Below are positions 27,393-36,011 of a DNA stretch of 64,000 nucleotides, piece by piece (position 1 is the stretch's first letter; every line of letters begins with the position of its first letter). The position numbers were made by a program, and so were the translations under genes. Source of the DNA: Roseburia sp. (GTDB lineage: Bacteria > Bacillota > Clostridia > Lachnospirales > Lachnospiraceae). The stretch is taken from assembly GCA_017937095.1 (NCBI GenBank), contig JAGBEG010000012.1, forward strand, positions 1 through 64,000. The letters run 5' to 3'. The notes beneath the pieces were generated by a model, which worked only from the letters and a program-made list of their open reading frames with translations, searched no databases and was not told the origin of the DNA.

Positions 27393-28256
27393 TTAAGACT
27401 TTACCGCGCCTGCCACAACGCCGTCGATAATATGTCTCTGGAGAAACAGGTACAGAATCAGAAGCGGCGCAACCGTAAGCACAAGCGCAGCCATAATCAC
27501 ACCATAATCCGCCGAATATGTACCGTAAAAGGCATAGGTCGACAGCGGAAGCGTGTACAGTTCCTTCCTGCCGAGCACCAGAGACGGCAGCAGATAATCG
27601 TTCCAGAAGGCTAACACATTTAAAATCACAAGTGTCGCCGTGGTCGGTTTCAGCAGCGGAAATACCACCGCAAAAAATGTCTTCACCTTGGACGCCCCGT
27701 CCAAGTAAGCCGCCTCTTCCAGAGAAATCGGGATGCCGCTCTTGATAAAGCCCTGATATATGAACACGGACATACTCATCGCAAAACCCGTGTGCATGAA
27801 GACCAATGTCAGCCTGTGATTCAAAATGGAAAGTCCCGCCCCATAGATAGATACCAGCGGAATCATAATCGCCTGAAACGGAATAATCATCGACGCCGCC
27901 ATCATTGCAAAAAAGACCTTCGAGAACGTATTTTTCGCCCGTGTAAAGTAATAAGCTGTCATGGACGAAAAGACGATGACCAAAATCGTTGCAAGTCCCG
28001 TAATGAACAGGGAATTGCCGAACGCCTTCAAAAAGTCCATCTTGTCAAATGCTTTCACATAATTGTCCAGTGTGTAGCCCTTTTCAGTCAGTACGGAAAA
28101 AGGATTTTTGATGATATCCCTTTTCTTCTTGAAGGAGTTCAAAAGCACCAGCGCAAACGGAACCATATAGAGCAAAAATACTGCCACGACCGCAAGAAAT
28201 CCCGTCATGTCGAGCACCTTTTTTCTCGTTCCTCCAACCTTTGTGGTCTTTATCAT
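27393..28256 (-). CDS. Sugar ABC transporter permease, MalG type
   Basis: 287 residues, six hydrophobic spans. The cytoplasmic EAA loop reads LEEAAYLDGASKVKTFFAVV. The start ATG at 28256 overlaps the stop of the MalF-type gene by one base (TAATG) with AAGGAGGTGGAGG upstream; a longer reading is not needed. No ATPase gene is in the operon, so a shared MsmK-type ATPase elsewhere probably drives it. Confidence 0.9.
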   Translation of the reverse strand: MIKTTKVGGTRKKVLDMTGFLAVVAVFLLYMVPFALVLLNSFKKKRDIIKNPFSVLTEKGYTLDNYVKAFDKMDFLKAFGNSLFITGLATILVIVFSSMTAYYFTRAKNTFSKVFFAMMAASMIIPFQAIMIPLVSIYGAGLSILNHRLTLVFMHTGFAMSMSVFIYQGFIKSGIPISLEEAAYLDGASKVKTFFAVVFPLLKPTTATLVILNVLAFWNDYLLPSLVLGRKELYTLPLSTYAFYGTYSADYGVIMAALVLTVAPLLILYLFLQRHIIDGVVAGAVKS

Positions 28257-29134
28257 TACGCCTCCACCTCCTTTTTCTTGCCGAGATAGATCTGTACCCC
28301 GCTGATGCACGCCACAACCGCAAACAAAAACAGCGCCTCCGCCTGGCCTACACCGTAATTTCTGGATGTAAACGCCTTGTCATACACATACATTGCCACA
28401 AGCTTTGTCGTGCCATAAGGCTCTCCGCCCGTCAATGTCAGGTTCACATCGTATACCATAAACGCTCTTGAGAGTGTAAAAAACAGGCAGATAACAAACG
28501 AGGGAACCATCAGCGGAAGAATCACGCGCCGCATCCTCTGAAAACCCGTCGCTCCATCTATACTGGCCGCCTCCAAAACGTCAGTGGACAGCCCTGTAAA
28601 ACCGGCAATATAAATCAGCATCATATAACCGGATAATTGCCAAACCGTAACTACAACCAAAGACCAGAACGCCTTATCGGGATCCGACAGCCATGATGTG
28701 GAAAAAAGTCCCCATCCGGTCGTCTCCCCCAGATTCACAAGTACTCTCGAAAACACGAACTGCCAGATAAAACCAAGCACCACGCCGCCGATCAGATTCG
28801 GCGTAAAAAATCCTGCCCTGAAAAAATTCTGTCCCTTAAGTCCGTTCGTCAGTGCATATGCCAGCAGGAATGCAACCGCATTGACGAGCACAACGGAAAT
28901 CACCACATATTTTAACGTCAGTCCCATTGACGACCAGAACGCCGTGTCAGAAAACGCCGCCATGTAATTTGCTGCGCCGACCAGATGCTTCACCTTACTG
29001 ACACCGTCCCAGTCCGTCAGTGTCAGATAGAAGCCGTACAAAAACGGCAGTATGACAACTGCACCAAAAATCAGACAGCCCGGCAGTGCAAAGATACATA
29101 AATTTTTTATTTTCTCTCCCGTTTTTCTACCCAT
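28256..29134 (-). CDS. Sugar ABC transporter permease, MalF type
   Basis: 292 residues, six spans, EAA loop LEAASIDGATGFQRMRRVILP. Start 29134 (MGRKTGEKIKN) behind AAAGGGTG; upstream in-frame codons from 29188 reach into the spacer without RBS. Partner of the MalG-type permease and of the lipoprotein 66 bases upstream. Confidence 0.9.
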   Translation of the reverse strand: MGRKTGEKIKNLCIFALPGCLIFGAVVILPFLYGFYLTLTDWDGVSKVKHLVGAANYMAAFSDTAFWSSMGLTLKYVVISVVLVNAVAFLLAYALTNGLKGQNFFRAGFFTPNLIGGVVLGFIWQFVFSRVLVNLGETTGWGLFSTSWLSDPDKAFWSLVVVTVWQLSGYMMLIYIAGFTGLSTDVLEAASIDGATGFQRMRRVILPLMVPSFVICLFFTLSRAFMVYDVNLTLTGGEPYGTTKLVAMYVYDKAFTSRNYGVGQAEALFLFAVVACISGVQIYLGKKKEVEA

Positions 29135-29200
29135 TGCTTTCACCCTTTCCAATCGCTGCGGCAGAATCCCCTGCCGCAGCCAAAGCACTTTGCAATCTCT

Positions 29201-30574
29201 TTAATTCTGCGCCGTCCAGTAAGCGTCAATCTCTGCTGCCAGACCAGCCCTGTCACTCTCTCCCGCAATGTACTTCTGCATCGCTGCCCCAAGTACGCTC
29301 CAATGATCTGCCGGAGCCACAAAGCTTGAGGAGTACGTCTTCTCTTCTGCCATCTTTGCCTGAATATCCCTGCCCAGCGGATCTACCGGCTGGTTCGTGT
29401 TGTTGGAGCATGCAGGAATCACCGCTGCATCCTCTACTAACATTCTCTGTCCCGTCTCAGAAAACGCGATCCAATTTAAAAATTCCTTCGCCGCTGCAAT
29501 CTCTTCCTCGGTCGCCTGTTCCCCATCAATCATGACCTGTTTGGTCGCTGCTGCCTGAATCTCATTGTTTGCAAAATCAGAAGTATCATTGCCCAGCACA
29601 AACGGAAGGAAACCGTACTCATCGTCCGTCTCTGCACCTGCCTCAGCAAGATTCGGCCAAGCCCAGCAGCCGTTTGCCCAGATCGCCGCTTCCCCGTCTA
29701 CAAGGAAAATCGGGTCCTGATCGTAGAGTGCGCCAAGCGGATCGTCTCCGTTGATGTTGTACTCCAGCAGCAGATCCATCGTATCGACGAACTCATTATA
29801 GCGCTCGTAATCCGCTGCCTTTAAAGAACCGCTCTTCAACTGATCGATCACCTCTTCGCTGCCCTCTGTCGTTCCGTCATAGGCATCATAGATAAAGCCG
29901 AGCTGATGTGCTCCCAACGACCAGTCCTCTTTGGAGACAACGACCGGATTCTCCATCCCCGCCGCGCGCAGTGACTCGAGCAGACCCTTTAACGCATCAT
30001 AGGAATTGATGGATGACGGATCGAACTCCTCGCCCAGTGTCTCCTCGATAGCCGTCTTATTGTAGATCAGCCCTCTTCCCTCCACGCAGAACGGGAAGCT
30101 GTACGCCTTTCCACCGATATTTAAGACCTGTCCCTCGCACTGGGCAATCCATTTCTCATCCGATAAGTCCACTGCGTACTGCTCTGCCAACGCGATGACG
30201 TCTGTTCCGTCCAGCATCGCCATCGTCGGCGCCGTGCCGGAATTGTAAGCGCTTGTCACTTTGGTGTATGGCGACTCTCCGGTTCCGCAGGCTAAGATCT
30301 CGACCTCAATTCCTGTCTCCTCATAGAACGCATCCGCCATCTCCTCAAGCGCGGTCTGTACTTCGCCCTTGCTGTTTAAGAAGGTAATCTTCGTTCCCGA
30401 CAAGTCCACCTCTCCGTCGTCTGCCGTAGCAGCCGCTTCCGCACCGGACGCCGCGCTGCCTGCGTCTGTCTTGTCATTTCCGTTTCCTGCTGCGCTCTCA
30501 TCCCCACAGCCTGCAAGCATCCCCACTGTCATGGCAGCCATCATAAGAACTGCGATCGCTTTTTTTGTTTTCAT
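29201..30574 (-). CDS. Sugar-binding lipoprotein of the sucrose ABC transporter
   Basis: 457 residues. Signal peptide with lipobox LAGC at residues 19-22, then an acidic Ala/Gly-rich tether, then a family 1 extracellular solute-binding fold (GEVQTALEEMADAFYEETGI, YSFPFCVEGRGLIYNK). First gene of the operon, so its substrate is inferred from the downstream sucrose enzymes. Strong promoter/operator upstream. Confidence 0.9.
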   Translation of the reverse strand: MKTKKAIAVLMMAAMTVGMLAGCGDESAAGNGNDKTDAGSAASGAEAAATADDGEVDLSGTKITFLNSKGEVQTALEEMADAFYEETGIEVEILACGTGESPYTKVTSAYNSGTAPTMAMLDGTDVIALAEQYAVDLSDEKWIAQCEGQVLNIGGKAYSFPFCVEGRGLIYNKTAIEETLGEEFDPSSINSYDALKGLLESLRAAGMENPVVVSKEDWSLGAHQLGFIYDAYDGTTEGSEEVIDQLKSGSLKAADYERYNEFVDTMDLLLEYNINGDDPLGALYDQDPIFLVDGEAAIWANGCWAWPNLAEAGAETDDEYGFLPFVLGNDTSDFANNEIQAAATKQVMIDGEQATEEEIAAAKEFLNWIAFSETGQRMLVEDAAVIPACSNNTNQPVDPLGRDIQAKMAEEKTYSSSFVAPADHWSVLGAAMQKYIAGESDRAGLAAEIDAYWTAQN

Positions 30575-30689
30575 TTTTCTCCTCCGCTTTCTTTGAATGA
30601 AATGTAATATGTTACGAACCCCGTTTTCGTATCAAACCCATACAACCTGTTTCCTGTTCGTCCGTCAATGCTGTCTCTGTTGTAATTAC

Positions 30690-30730
30690 ACTTTAACACC
30701 CACTTTCGCATATGTCAACCGGTTGACATA
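30690..30730 (-). promoter_or_regulatory. Sucrose operon promoter overlapped by a perfect LacI-type operator
   Basis: TATGTCAACCGGTTGACATA at 30711-30730 is a perfect 20-base palindrome with central CG, the LacI/CcpA-family style. Its minus-strand TTGACA (30713-30718) serves as -35, with TAAAGT (30690-30695) 17 bases on. Repressor binding would block RNA polymerase directly. About 116 bases precede the lipoprotein start. Confidence 0.8.
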
Positions 30731-30844
30731 CTATTTGTACAAAACAGTCAATTTTTGCCTTATGTTTTTGTGCGTTTTTTCTGTTACTTTTGCCCTATTC
30801 AACGAATTTTATGGCATTTTTTCTTCATTTTCCTTGATTATATA

Positions 30845-30864
30845 TATGTCAACCGCTAATCATA
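30845..30864. promoter_or_regulatory. Second, degenerate LacI-type operator
   Basis: TATGTCAACCGCTAATCATA has an intact left half and matches 16 of 20 bases of the operator at 30711. The centres are 134 bases apart, which would allow repression by DNA looping. The rest of 30731-30948 holds AT-rich spacer and the next terminator. Confidence 0.5.
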
Positions 30865-30881
30865 TTCTGGGCTGTGAGCAA

Positions 30882-30925
30882 TATAAAAAGCCCTGTGTTT
30901 TCACATCATTTGAAAACACAAGGCT
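30882..30925 (-). terminator. Terminator of the Gld-like ABC operon
   Basis: AGCCCTGTGTTTTCA (30889-30903) pairs at 14 of 15 positions with TGAAAACACAAGGCT (30911-30925); TTTTTATA follows on the minus strand. It lies 24 bases after the DUF4340 stop and protects the sucrose promoter. Confidence 0.88.
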
Positions 30926-30948
30926 CTTATCAGGCTTGCTCTGTTCTC

Positions 30949-32484
30949 TTAATTCAGCACGATCGCATGAACCGCTTCTATTAAGTCAACCACGCCTGCA
31001 CGGCTGATATAGGAAACAGGTTCCCCGTCAACCACCGCCAGACAATTTTCTCCATCGCAGCGGTACAGTTCAATCTGAACCGTCGGATGATTTTCATTTT
31101 CCAGATAGACCGTCAGACTGATTTCTTCCTTGTCCGTGGGCTGCTCTTCCGTAAAGCTGTTTGCCTTCAGATTTTTCAGGGCATTCTGCAAATCTGAAAT
31201 TTCCAGTTCTTCCTCGGAATAATACCATGTGCGGACGTCATCCGTCTCCTCCGAGGTGAGCGTATACGTGTTGTCTTCCAGCGAAATATCGATCTGGTAA
31301 ATATCTGCAAAGTCTGCAGAAAGTACCTCCGGATGCCGAAGATCGTCGTAGGATGCCGCCATGAGATTTTTGTATTCCTCCGAGGATATCCGGTAAACAA
31401 TCTGCGATTCGCCGACCCTCGCATATGCCGTAATTTCTTCCTCCTCCGTGCTTTGTTCCGCTTCCGCTGCCGTCTCCGCTGCCCCTGACACGGCTGCTTC
31501 GCCCGCCGCTTCTTCCGTCGCAGCCGCCTCTTCTGCTCCTTCCGCGTCTGCTTCACTTTCCATTCTTTCCGCTTCCTTTTCTTCGGAAGCCGCTTTTTCC
31601 TCCGGATCACGGCTGACGTTTAAGACAAATGTCTCCGAGGTTTCTTCCCCTTCCTCATTCTCCAAACTGTAGTCCACAGTTACGGTCAATTCGGGTTCGT
31701 CAAGACCATACGACTTTAATTCCTCCTCCGTCGCATTGTATGTCGCGTAGTCCGTGAGATTCAGATTACTGATGTTGTCCAGATAGCTGTTTACCAGCGA
31801 CGTATCGAGCGGCAGATTGCTTCCGTCCTGCTGTGTGAAATAGATATCGTCAGCGCAATAGCTGTCCGTGCTGTTCTCCTCGTATGCAATGTCATAATTT
31901 TCCGTACCCGCAAACGTAATCTCCGTTGCGCCGCTGTCGAACGACGGCGTTTCATCATGATCGATCATGTCGCTTAACGTCACTGCGAAAGAATCCAGCG
32001 GATCGTTTGACACCAGATAGACGTTTCCATCCCCGATCGAGACATAGCGCTCGGAATCCATGCTGCTGTAATCGCCCAGCAGAATTTCATAGGATGCATC
32101 CTCCGTTGCAAGGTTAATCGTACAAACCGGATCGTCCAGTCCATACTGCCCGTAGTCTTCTACTTCTTCAATGATAAAAGATACGCCGAACGCCTCAAAC
32201 TGCTCCAAAAGCGCACCGATTTTTTCCTCATCTACCGGGAAAGCCTCGTCCTCATCATAGAGCCATGTTTCATCCCGGTGAAATGCGAGCGACTCTTCTT
32301 CGCCTTCTTCCGATTCGTATTCCCACGACAACGACTGCACGGAATCGGCGGACAATGCAAGAATGATTTCATCGCTGTTTTTGATCTGCTCTTTGTGTTC
32401 CTCAAAACGCATCACGCCAAACGTTGCAACGCAGGCTACAGCCAGAACTCCAAGTAATATATATATCCTTCTATACCGTTTCAT
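30949..32484 (-). CDS. DUF4340 membrane-anchored protein
   Basis: 511 residues: one N-terminal membrane helix (IYILLGVLAVACVATFGVM), then DUF4340-type extracytoplasmic beta-rich repeats (QYGLDDPVCTINLATED, DDIYFTQQDGSNLPLDTS, LKSYGLDEPELTVTV). Residues about 295-360 are a low-complexity Glu/Ala insertion. DUF4340 proteins regularly follow GldG-like proteins and ABC-2 permeases; function unknown, possibly part of a cell-surface export or gliding-type complex. Overlaps the GldG-like gene by 14 bases. Confidence 0.8.
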   Translation of the reverse strand: MKRYRRIYILLGVLAVACVATFGVMRFEEHKEQIKNSDEIILALSADSVQSLSWEYESEEGEEESLAFHRDETWLYDEDEAFPVDEEKIGALLEQFEAFGVSFIIEEVEDYGQYGLDDPVCTINLATEDASYEILLGDYSSMDSERYVSIGDGNVYLVSNDPLDSFAVTLSDMIDHDETPSFDSGATEITFAGTENYDIAYEENSTDSYCADDIYFTQQDGSNLPLDTSLVNSYLDNISNLNLTDYATYNATEEELKSYGLDEPELTVTVDYSLENEEGEETSETFVLNVSRDPEEKAASEEKEAERMESEADAEGAEEAAATEEAAGEAAVSGAAETAAEAEQSTEEEEITAYARVGESQIVYRISSEEYKNLMAASYDDLRHPEVLSADFADIYQIDISLEDNTYTLTSEETDDVRTWYYSEEELEISDLQNALKNLKANSFTEEQPTDKEEISLTVYLENENHPTVQIELYRCDGENCLAVVDGEPVSYISRAGVVDLIEAVHAIVLN

Positions 32485-33925
32485 TTTGCATCCTCCTTCT
32501 TGTGAGAATCACACAGATTCCAACGCCCAGATACAGAAGCGGAAATACGCCGATCATCATTACTTTTAACAGGGAGGACGTGGACTCGCTGATCGTCAGA
32601 TAGTTATAGTTCAGCGACTTGCTGCGAATCGCCATTGCCTCACTCTCTCCGATCAGGGACGACACGGCGTTCATTGCCATATCCACATTTGCGCCGGACG
32701 AGTACGCGTTATACATATCTTCCAGAAAACTCGACGACGCGAACCAGACGATCCTGCCGTCGCTTTCATTCTCTACAGAGACCGCAACGGCAAACGGTCC
32801 GTCGATATCCCCTTCTTCCTTCTCATAGGTGGCAAGATCATATCCGGCAATCTTGCTGAAGGAGGAACCGGATGTGGTAAGCAGCTCTGTCACCGTTTGG
32901 GCCGCGGATGTTCCGTCTACCGTCAGTCCCTGGGAAATCGGCATGATCGGATAATAATTTTCTTCTATCAAAGAATCCGTAATTTCACTGTCCGCCATAT
33001 CCGGCAGCAGCACATAGGGCGCCTGAAACGCGTAATAGTCTCTGTCCGTCTCCACGACAATGCCGTCGTTCGCCGTCACTCCGTAGTCCTCCAGCAGACC
33101 GTAGAGATTTTCCAGTGTTCCGTCCTCCGTCGGTCCCGCCATGACAAGAAGCTTCCCGCCGTCTGTGACATAATCCGCCAGCATTTCCTTTTCTTCTTCC
33201 GAAATGTCGCTGGTCGGCGCGTAGATCATGATACAGTCCGCTTCTTCCGGAATGGAATTCACCGTCAGAAGTGAAAGTGTATTGACCTCAATATTTTCCT
33301 TTTCGAGCTGCTCGGCAAAGGAAGAGGGAAGCTCTGCTTCTCCGTGCCCCTCTAACGCATAGATCTGAGGCAGTTCTTCATTGACAACATAATCGATCGC
33401 AGAAGTGATCGCGCCTTCTCCGTCAAAGGACGTGTTGTAAGAGTACGAGTACATATCCGCTTCCTGAATGTAAATATCGCTGTAGCTTATGAACCGGCTG
33501 CGTTCCCCGCATTCCACAACAAGGCTGTTATTTTGAACGGTTTCATCCGTGTACTGCTCCGCAAACGTCGGGAAAACATCCGGGTTCTTTTTGACAATTT
33601 CGATATGATCGGAAAGGCTGTCATATTTACTGAGCAGGTTTTCGATGACCTCGTCCTCTTCCCCAGACTGCACGATCCAGTAAATCGTCACATCCTGCTC
33701 CAGCGCGTTTACCACCACCTTTGTATTGCTGGTAATGGAATAAAGCTTTGTAGAGCTGATATCATATTTCGTCATAGAAGCGGGCAGTGCGGAAACAAAG
33801 ATATTTACCACAATCAAAAGCGCCAGTACGACGCCTGTAATCGCCAGTGAATAAGCGCCGCCGCGAAAAGCGATTTTGTTTTTCTGCGTCTTCTCCGAAG
33901 GCTTCAAGTATTTCCATACGTTCAT
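32471..33925 (-). CDS. GldG-family ABC system protein
   Basis: 484 residues with an N-terminal helix (YSLAITGVVLALLIVVNIFV), a large extracytoplasmic domain of the ABC-type uncharacterised (PF09822-like) family (QIYALEGHGEAELP, DGGKLLVMAGP) and a C-terminal helix (VMMIGVFPLLYLGVGICVI). In Bacteroidetes GldG works with GldA and GldF; clostridia have a similar unit of unknown cargo. Shares one base with the permease stop. Confidence 0.82.
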   Translation of the reverse strand: MNVWKYLKPSEKTQKNKIAFRGGAYSLAITGVVLALLIVVNIFVSALPASMTKYDISSTKLYSITSNTKVVVNALEQDVTIYWIVQSGEEDEVIENLLSKYDSLSDHIEIVKKNPDVFPTFAEQYTDETVQNNSLVVECGERSRFISYSDIYIQEADMYSYSYNTSFDGEGAITSAIDYVVNEELPQIYALEGHGEAELPSSFAEQLEKENIEVNTLSLLTVNSIPEEADCIMIYAPTSDISEEEKEMLADYVTDGGKLLVMAGPTEDGTLENLYGLLEDYGVTANDGIVVETDRDYYAFQAPYVLLPDMADSEITDSLIEENYYPIMPISQGLTVDGTSAAQTVTELLTTSGSSFSKIAGYDLATYEKEEGDIDGPFAVAVSVENESDGRIVWFASSSFLEDMYNAYSSGANVDMAMNAVSSLIGESEAMAIRSKSLNYNYLTISESTSSLLKVMMIGVFPLLYLGVGICVILTRRRMQNETV

Positions 33926-34788
33926 CAGTTATACCTCCTTTTTTCCAGAGACTGCACCGAAAGGAACAGGAAAAATGCAGCGACCGTAATGTAGTACACA
34001 ATGGCAGTCATATCGAAAACTCCGTTGACAAAACTGCTGAAACGTTCAAATAACGACAATTTTGTCATGATATTTGGAAGCAGACCTTCAAATTTTGTCG
34101 CGTCCGTCCAGTATGTAACCATGATTACGGCAAACAATACAAAACCTGTCCCGTATGCTAACGTATCATTCTTTGTAAGATGCCGTATCACAGCGCCCAG
34201 CGCGACGATTATCACGCATATGGCAGCCACTGACCCAAACGCCGTGGACGAGATGTATTCCGAAAGGCTGACACTGTAATAATTCAGCAGAATGACCGCA
34301 ATGCCGATGCCCGCAGCAAATCCCTGATTATCCGTGAGCGAAGAAATGAACACGCCGAGCGCGATCAGGGCGGCGCCCATGATAAAGAATGCCAGAATCG
34401 ACCCGTAGGAGGTCAGCAGATAAACGTCACCGAACTGCGAAAAAATCAATGGGTACAGGCAGATCAGGCAAAGCGGAATCAGATAAACGATAAGCAATGC
34501 CAGATATTTCCCGACAATCACCTGCGTCGTGGTGATGGGAAGCGAATACAAAAGCTGGTCTGTCTTCTGCTTCCTCTCCTCCGCAATGACACGCATTGTC
34601 AGAATGGGCACAATGACGACAAACACAAGGCTGCCAAAGCTTAGGACATACTCAAAATTACTGACCGCCGCCTGTATGTTGTATAGCATCGAACCAATTC
34701 CCACAAACGCGAGCAGAAACGCGCCGAACACATACGCCGTCAAAGAATGGAAATACATCCGGAGTTCATGCTTTAATACTGCTATCAT
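33925..34788 (-). CDS. ABC-2 type permease (GldF-like)
   Basis: 287 residues, six hydrophobic segments, opening with the ABC-2 pattern VLKHELRMYFHSLTAYVFGA and a cytosolic MRVIAEERKQKTDQLLYSLP loop. Membrane part of an exporter whose ATPase is the preceding gene (ATGA overlap, 4 bases). Confidence 0.87.
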   Translation of the reverse strand: MIAVLKHELRMYFHSLTAYVFGAFLLAFVGIGSMLYNIQAAVSNFEYVLSFGSLVFVVIVPILTMRVIAEERKQKTDQLLYSLPITTTQVIVGKYLALLIVYLIPLCLICLYPLIFSQFGDVYLLTSYGSILAFFIMGAALIALGVFISSLTDNQGFAAGIGIAVILLNYYSVSLSEYISSTAFGSVAAICVIIVALGAVIRHLTKNDTLAYGTGFVLFAVIMVTYWTDATKFEGLLPNIMTKLSLFERFSSFVNGVFDMTAIVYYITVAAFFLFLSVQSLEKRRYN

Positions 34789-35765
34789 TTATGAGCCACC
34801 TTCCTTTCCGTCGTCTTCCCTGCCGCATCATTGCTTTCAGTAAGCTCGATAAAGACATCCTCCAGATTCGCTTTCTTTAACGCCATTTCAAACAGCGCCT
34901 TCCCGCTCCCGGAAAATGCAAGAAAAACTGCACGGGAAATTTCATAGATATCGTCATGATCTGTTTTCAGATGCGCCTCAACAAATCCGTTTTCTTTTTC
35001 CTCTGCGCTTATGTCCGTAATATGACTGATCCCCGCCAGCATCCGTTTGATTTCTTCCGCTGCCGCATCGGTGGTAATACTGATCTCATTTGGCGCGAGC
35101 AGCCGTTTTTCCAGGTTCTCCGGTTCATCAAAGGCAATCAGCTTTCCCTTTGCAATAATTAATATCCGGTCGCAGATGGTCTGGACTTCGGAGAGGATAT
35201 GTGAACTGAAAATGACCGTATGCGTCTGTCCCAGTTCTTTGATGAGCGCACGGATTTCAATGATCTGTATCGGGTCAAGTCCGACCGTCGGCTCATCAAG
35301 AATAATGATTTTCGGGTTTCCAAGAAGTGCCTGCGCGATTCCGACTCTCTGTTTATAGCCCTTGGAGAGTGCAGAAATACGGCGGTTCTTTACGCTCTCA
35401 ATTTTCGTCTGCCGGATGACTTCCCCAATCTGCTCATTAAGCTCTGCTCCGTGCAGTCCTTTTGCTTCCCCCACGAACCTCAAATACTCCACAGGTGTTT
35501 CCGTCATGTACAGCGGCGGCTGTTCGGGAAGATACCCGATCAGCTTCTTCGCCTTGTCCGTTTCCTCAAAAATATCGTAACCGTCGATTTTGATACATCC
35601 GTTCATCGCCGATAAGCATCCGGTCATGATATTCATGGTGGTGGATTTTCCGGCGCCGTTCGGTCCTAAAAAACCATATACATGACCTTCGTCAATCTCA
35701 AAGGATAAATCATCGACAGCCATGAAATCACCATAGCATTTCGTCAGATGTTCTACTGCTATCAT
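34785..35765 (-). CDS. ABC transporter ATP-binding protein (GldA-like)
   Basis: 326 residues. Walker A GPNGAGKSTT, Q-loop YLPEQPPLY, signature LSKGYKQRVGIAQAL, Walker B IIILDEPTVGLD, switch His SSHIL, and a C-terminal extension of about 100 residues typical for ABC-2 drug/gliding-type ATPases. Start 35765 behind GAGGAGG. First gene of the four-gene unit. Confidence 0.9.
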   Translation of the reverse strand: MIAVEHLTKCYGDFMAVDDLSFEIDEGHVYGFLGPNGAGKSTTMNIMTGCLSAMNGCIKIDGYDIFEETDKAKKLIGYLPEQPPLYMTETPVEYLRFVGEAKGLHGAELNEQIGEVIRQTKIESVKNRRISALSKGYKQRVGIAQALLGNPKIIILDEPTVGLDPIQIIEIRALIKELGQTHTVIFSSHILSEVQTICDRILIIAKGKLIAFDEPENLEKRLLAPNEISITTDAAAEEIKRMLAGISHITDISAEEKENGFVEAHLKTDHDDIYEISRAVFLAFSGSGKALFEMALKKANLEDVFIELTESNDAAGKTTERKVAHK

Positions 35766-35796
35766 CGTCTGCCTCCTCATTTTTAATATAAAAGAA

Positions 35797-35883
35797 TCCC
35801 GCCCGGCAGGGCTTTTTTTACTCTATAGGAATCATCGCCTTCACGCTTTATGGCAACAAGGTATTTCCTATAGAGTAAAAAAA
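35797..35883. repeat. Short dispersed palindromic element, copy B (intact)
   Basis: Ends in perfect 19-base inverted repeats, TTTTTTTACTCTATAGGAA (35813-35831) and its complement (35865-35883), separated by 33 bases, and preceded by GCCCGGCAGGGC. Homologous to 2266-2354. The T7/A7 ends make both orientations look like factor-independent terminators. Confidence 0.75.
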
Positions 35884-35939
35884 CATCATTGCCCACAAAA
35901 GCAGCCTTACGCTGCGTCACTGTGGTATGCAATGATGTT
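35874..35939 (-). terminator. Terminator of the two-component operon
   Basis: AACATCATTGC (35882-35892) pairs with GCAATGATGTT (35929-35939); CCACA/TGTGG and a GCAG..CTGC top extend it. The minus-strand A/T run of the neighbouring element provides T7. A smaller hairpin TTAAGCC-ATGC-GGCTTAA is at 35943-35960. Confidence 0.75.
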
Positions 35940-36011
35940 ATTTTAAGCCATGCGGCTTAAGGCAAACTAAATTTTCCGGTGAACAAACTGTGAAATAGCA
36001 AACGCCGCTCT

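Noticed and set aside
31176-31610. 144-codon Arg/Lys-rich frame inside the DUF4340 gene
   Set aside because: Frame-shifted reading of the Glu/Ala low-complexity insertion.
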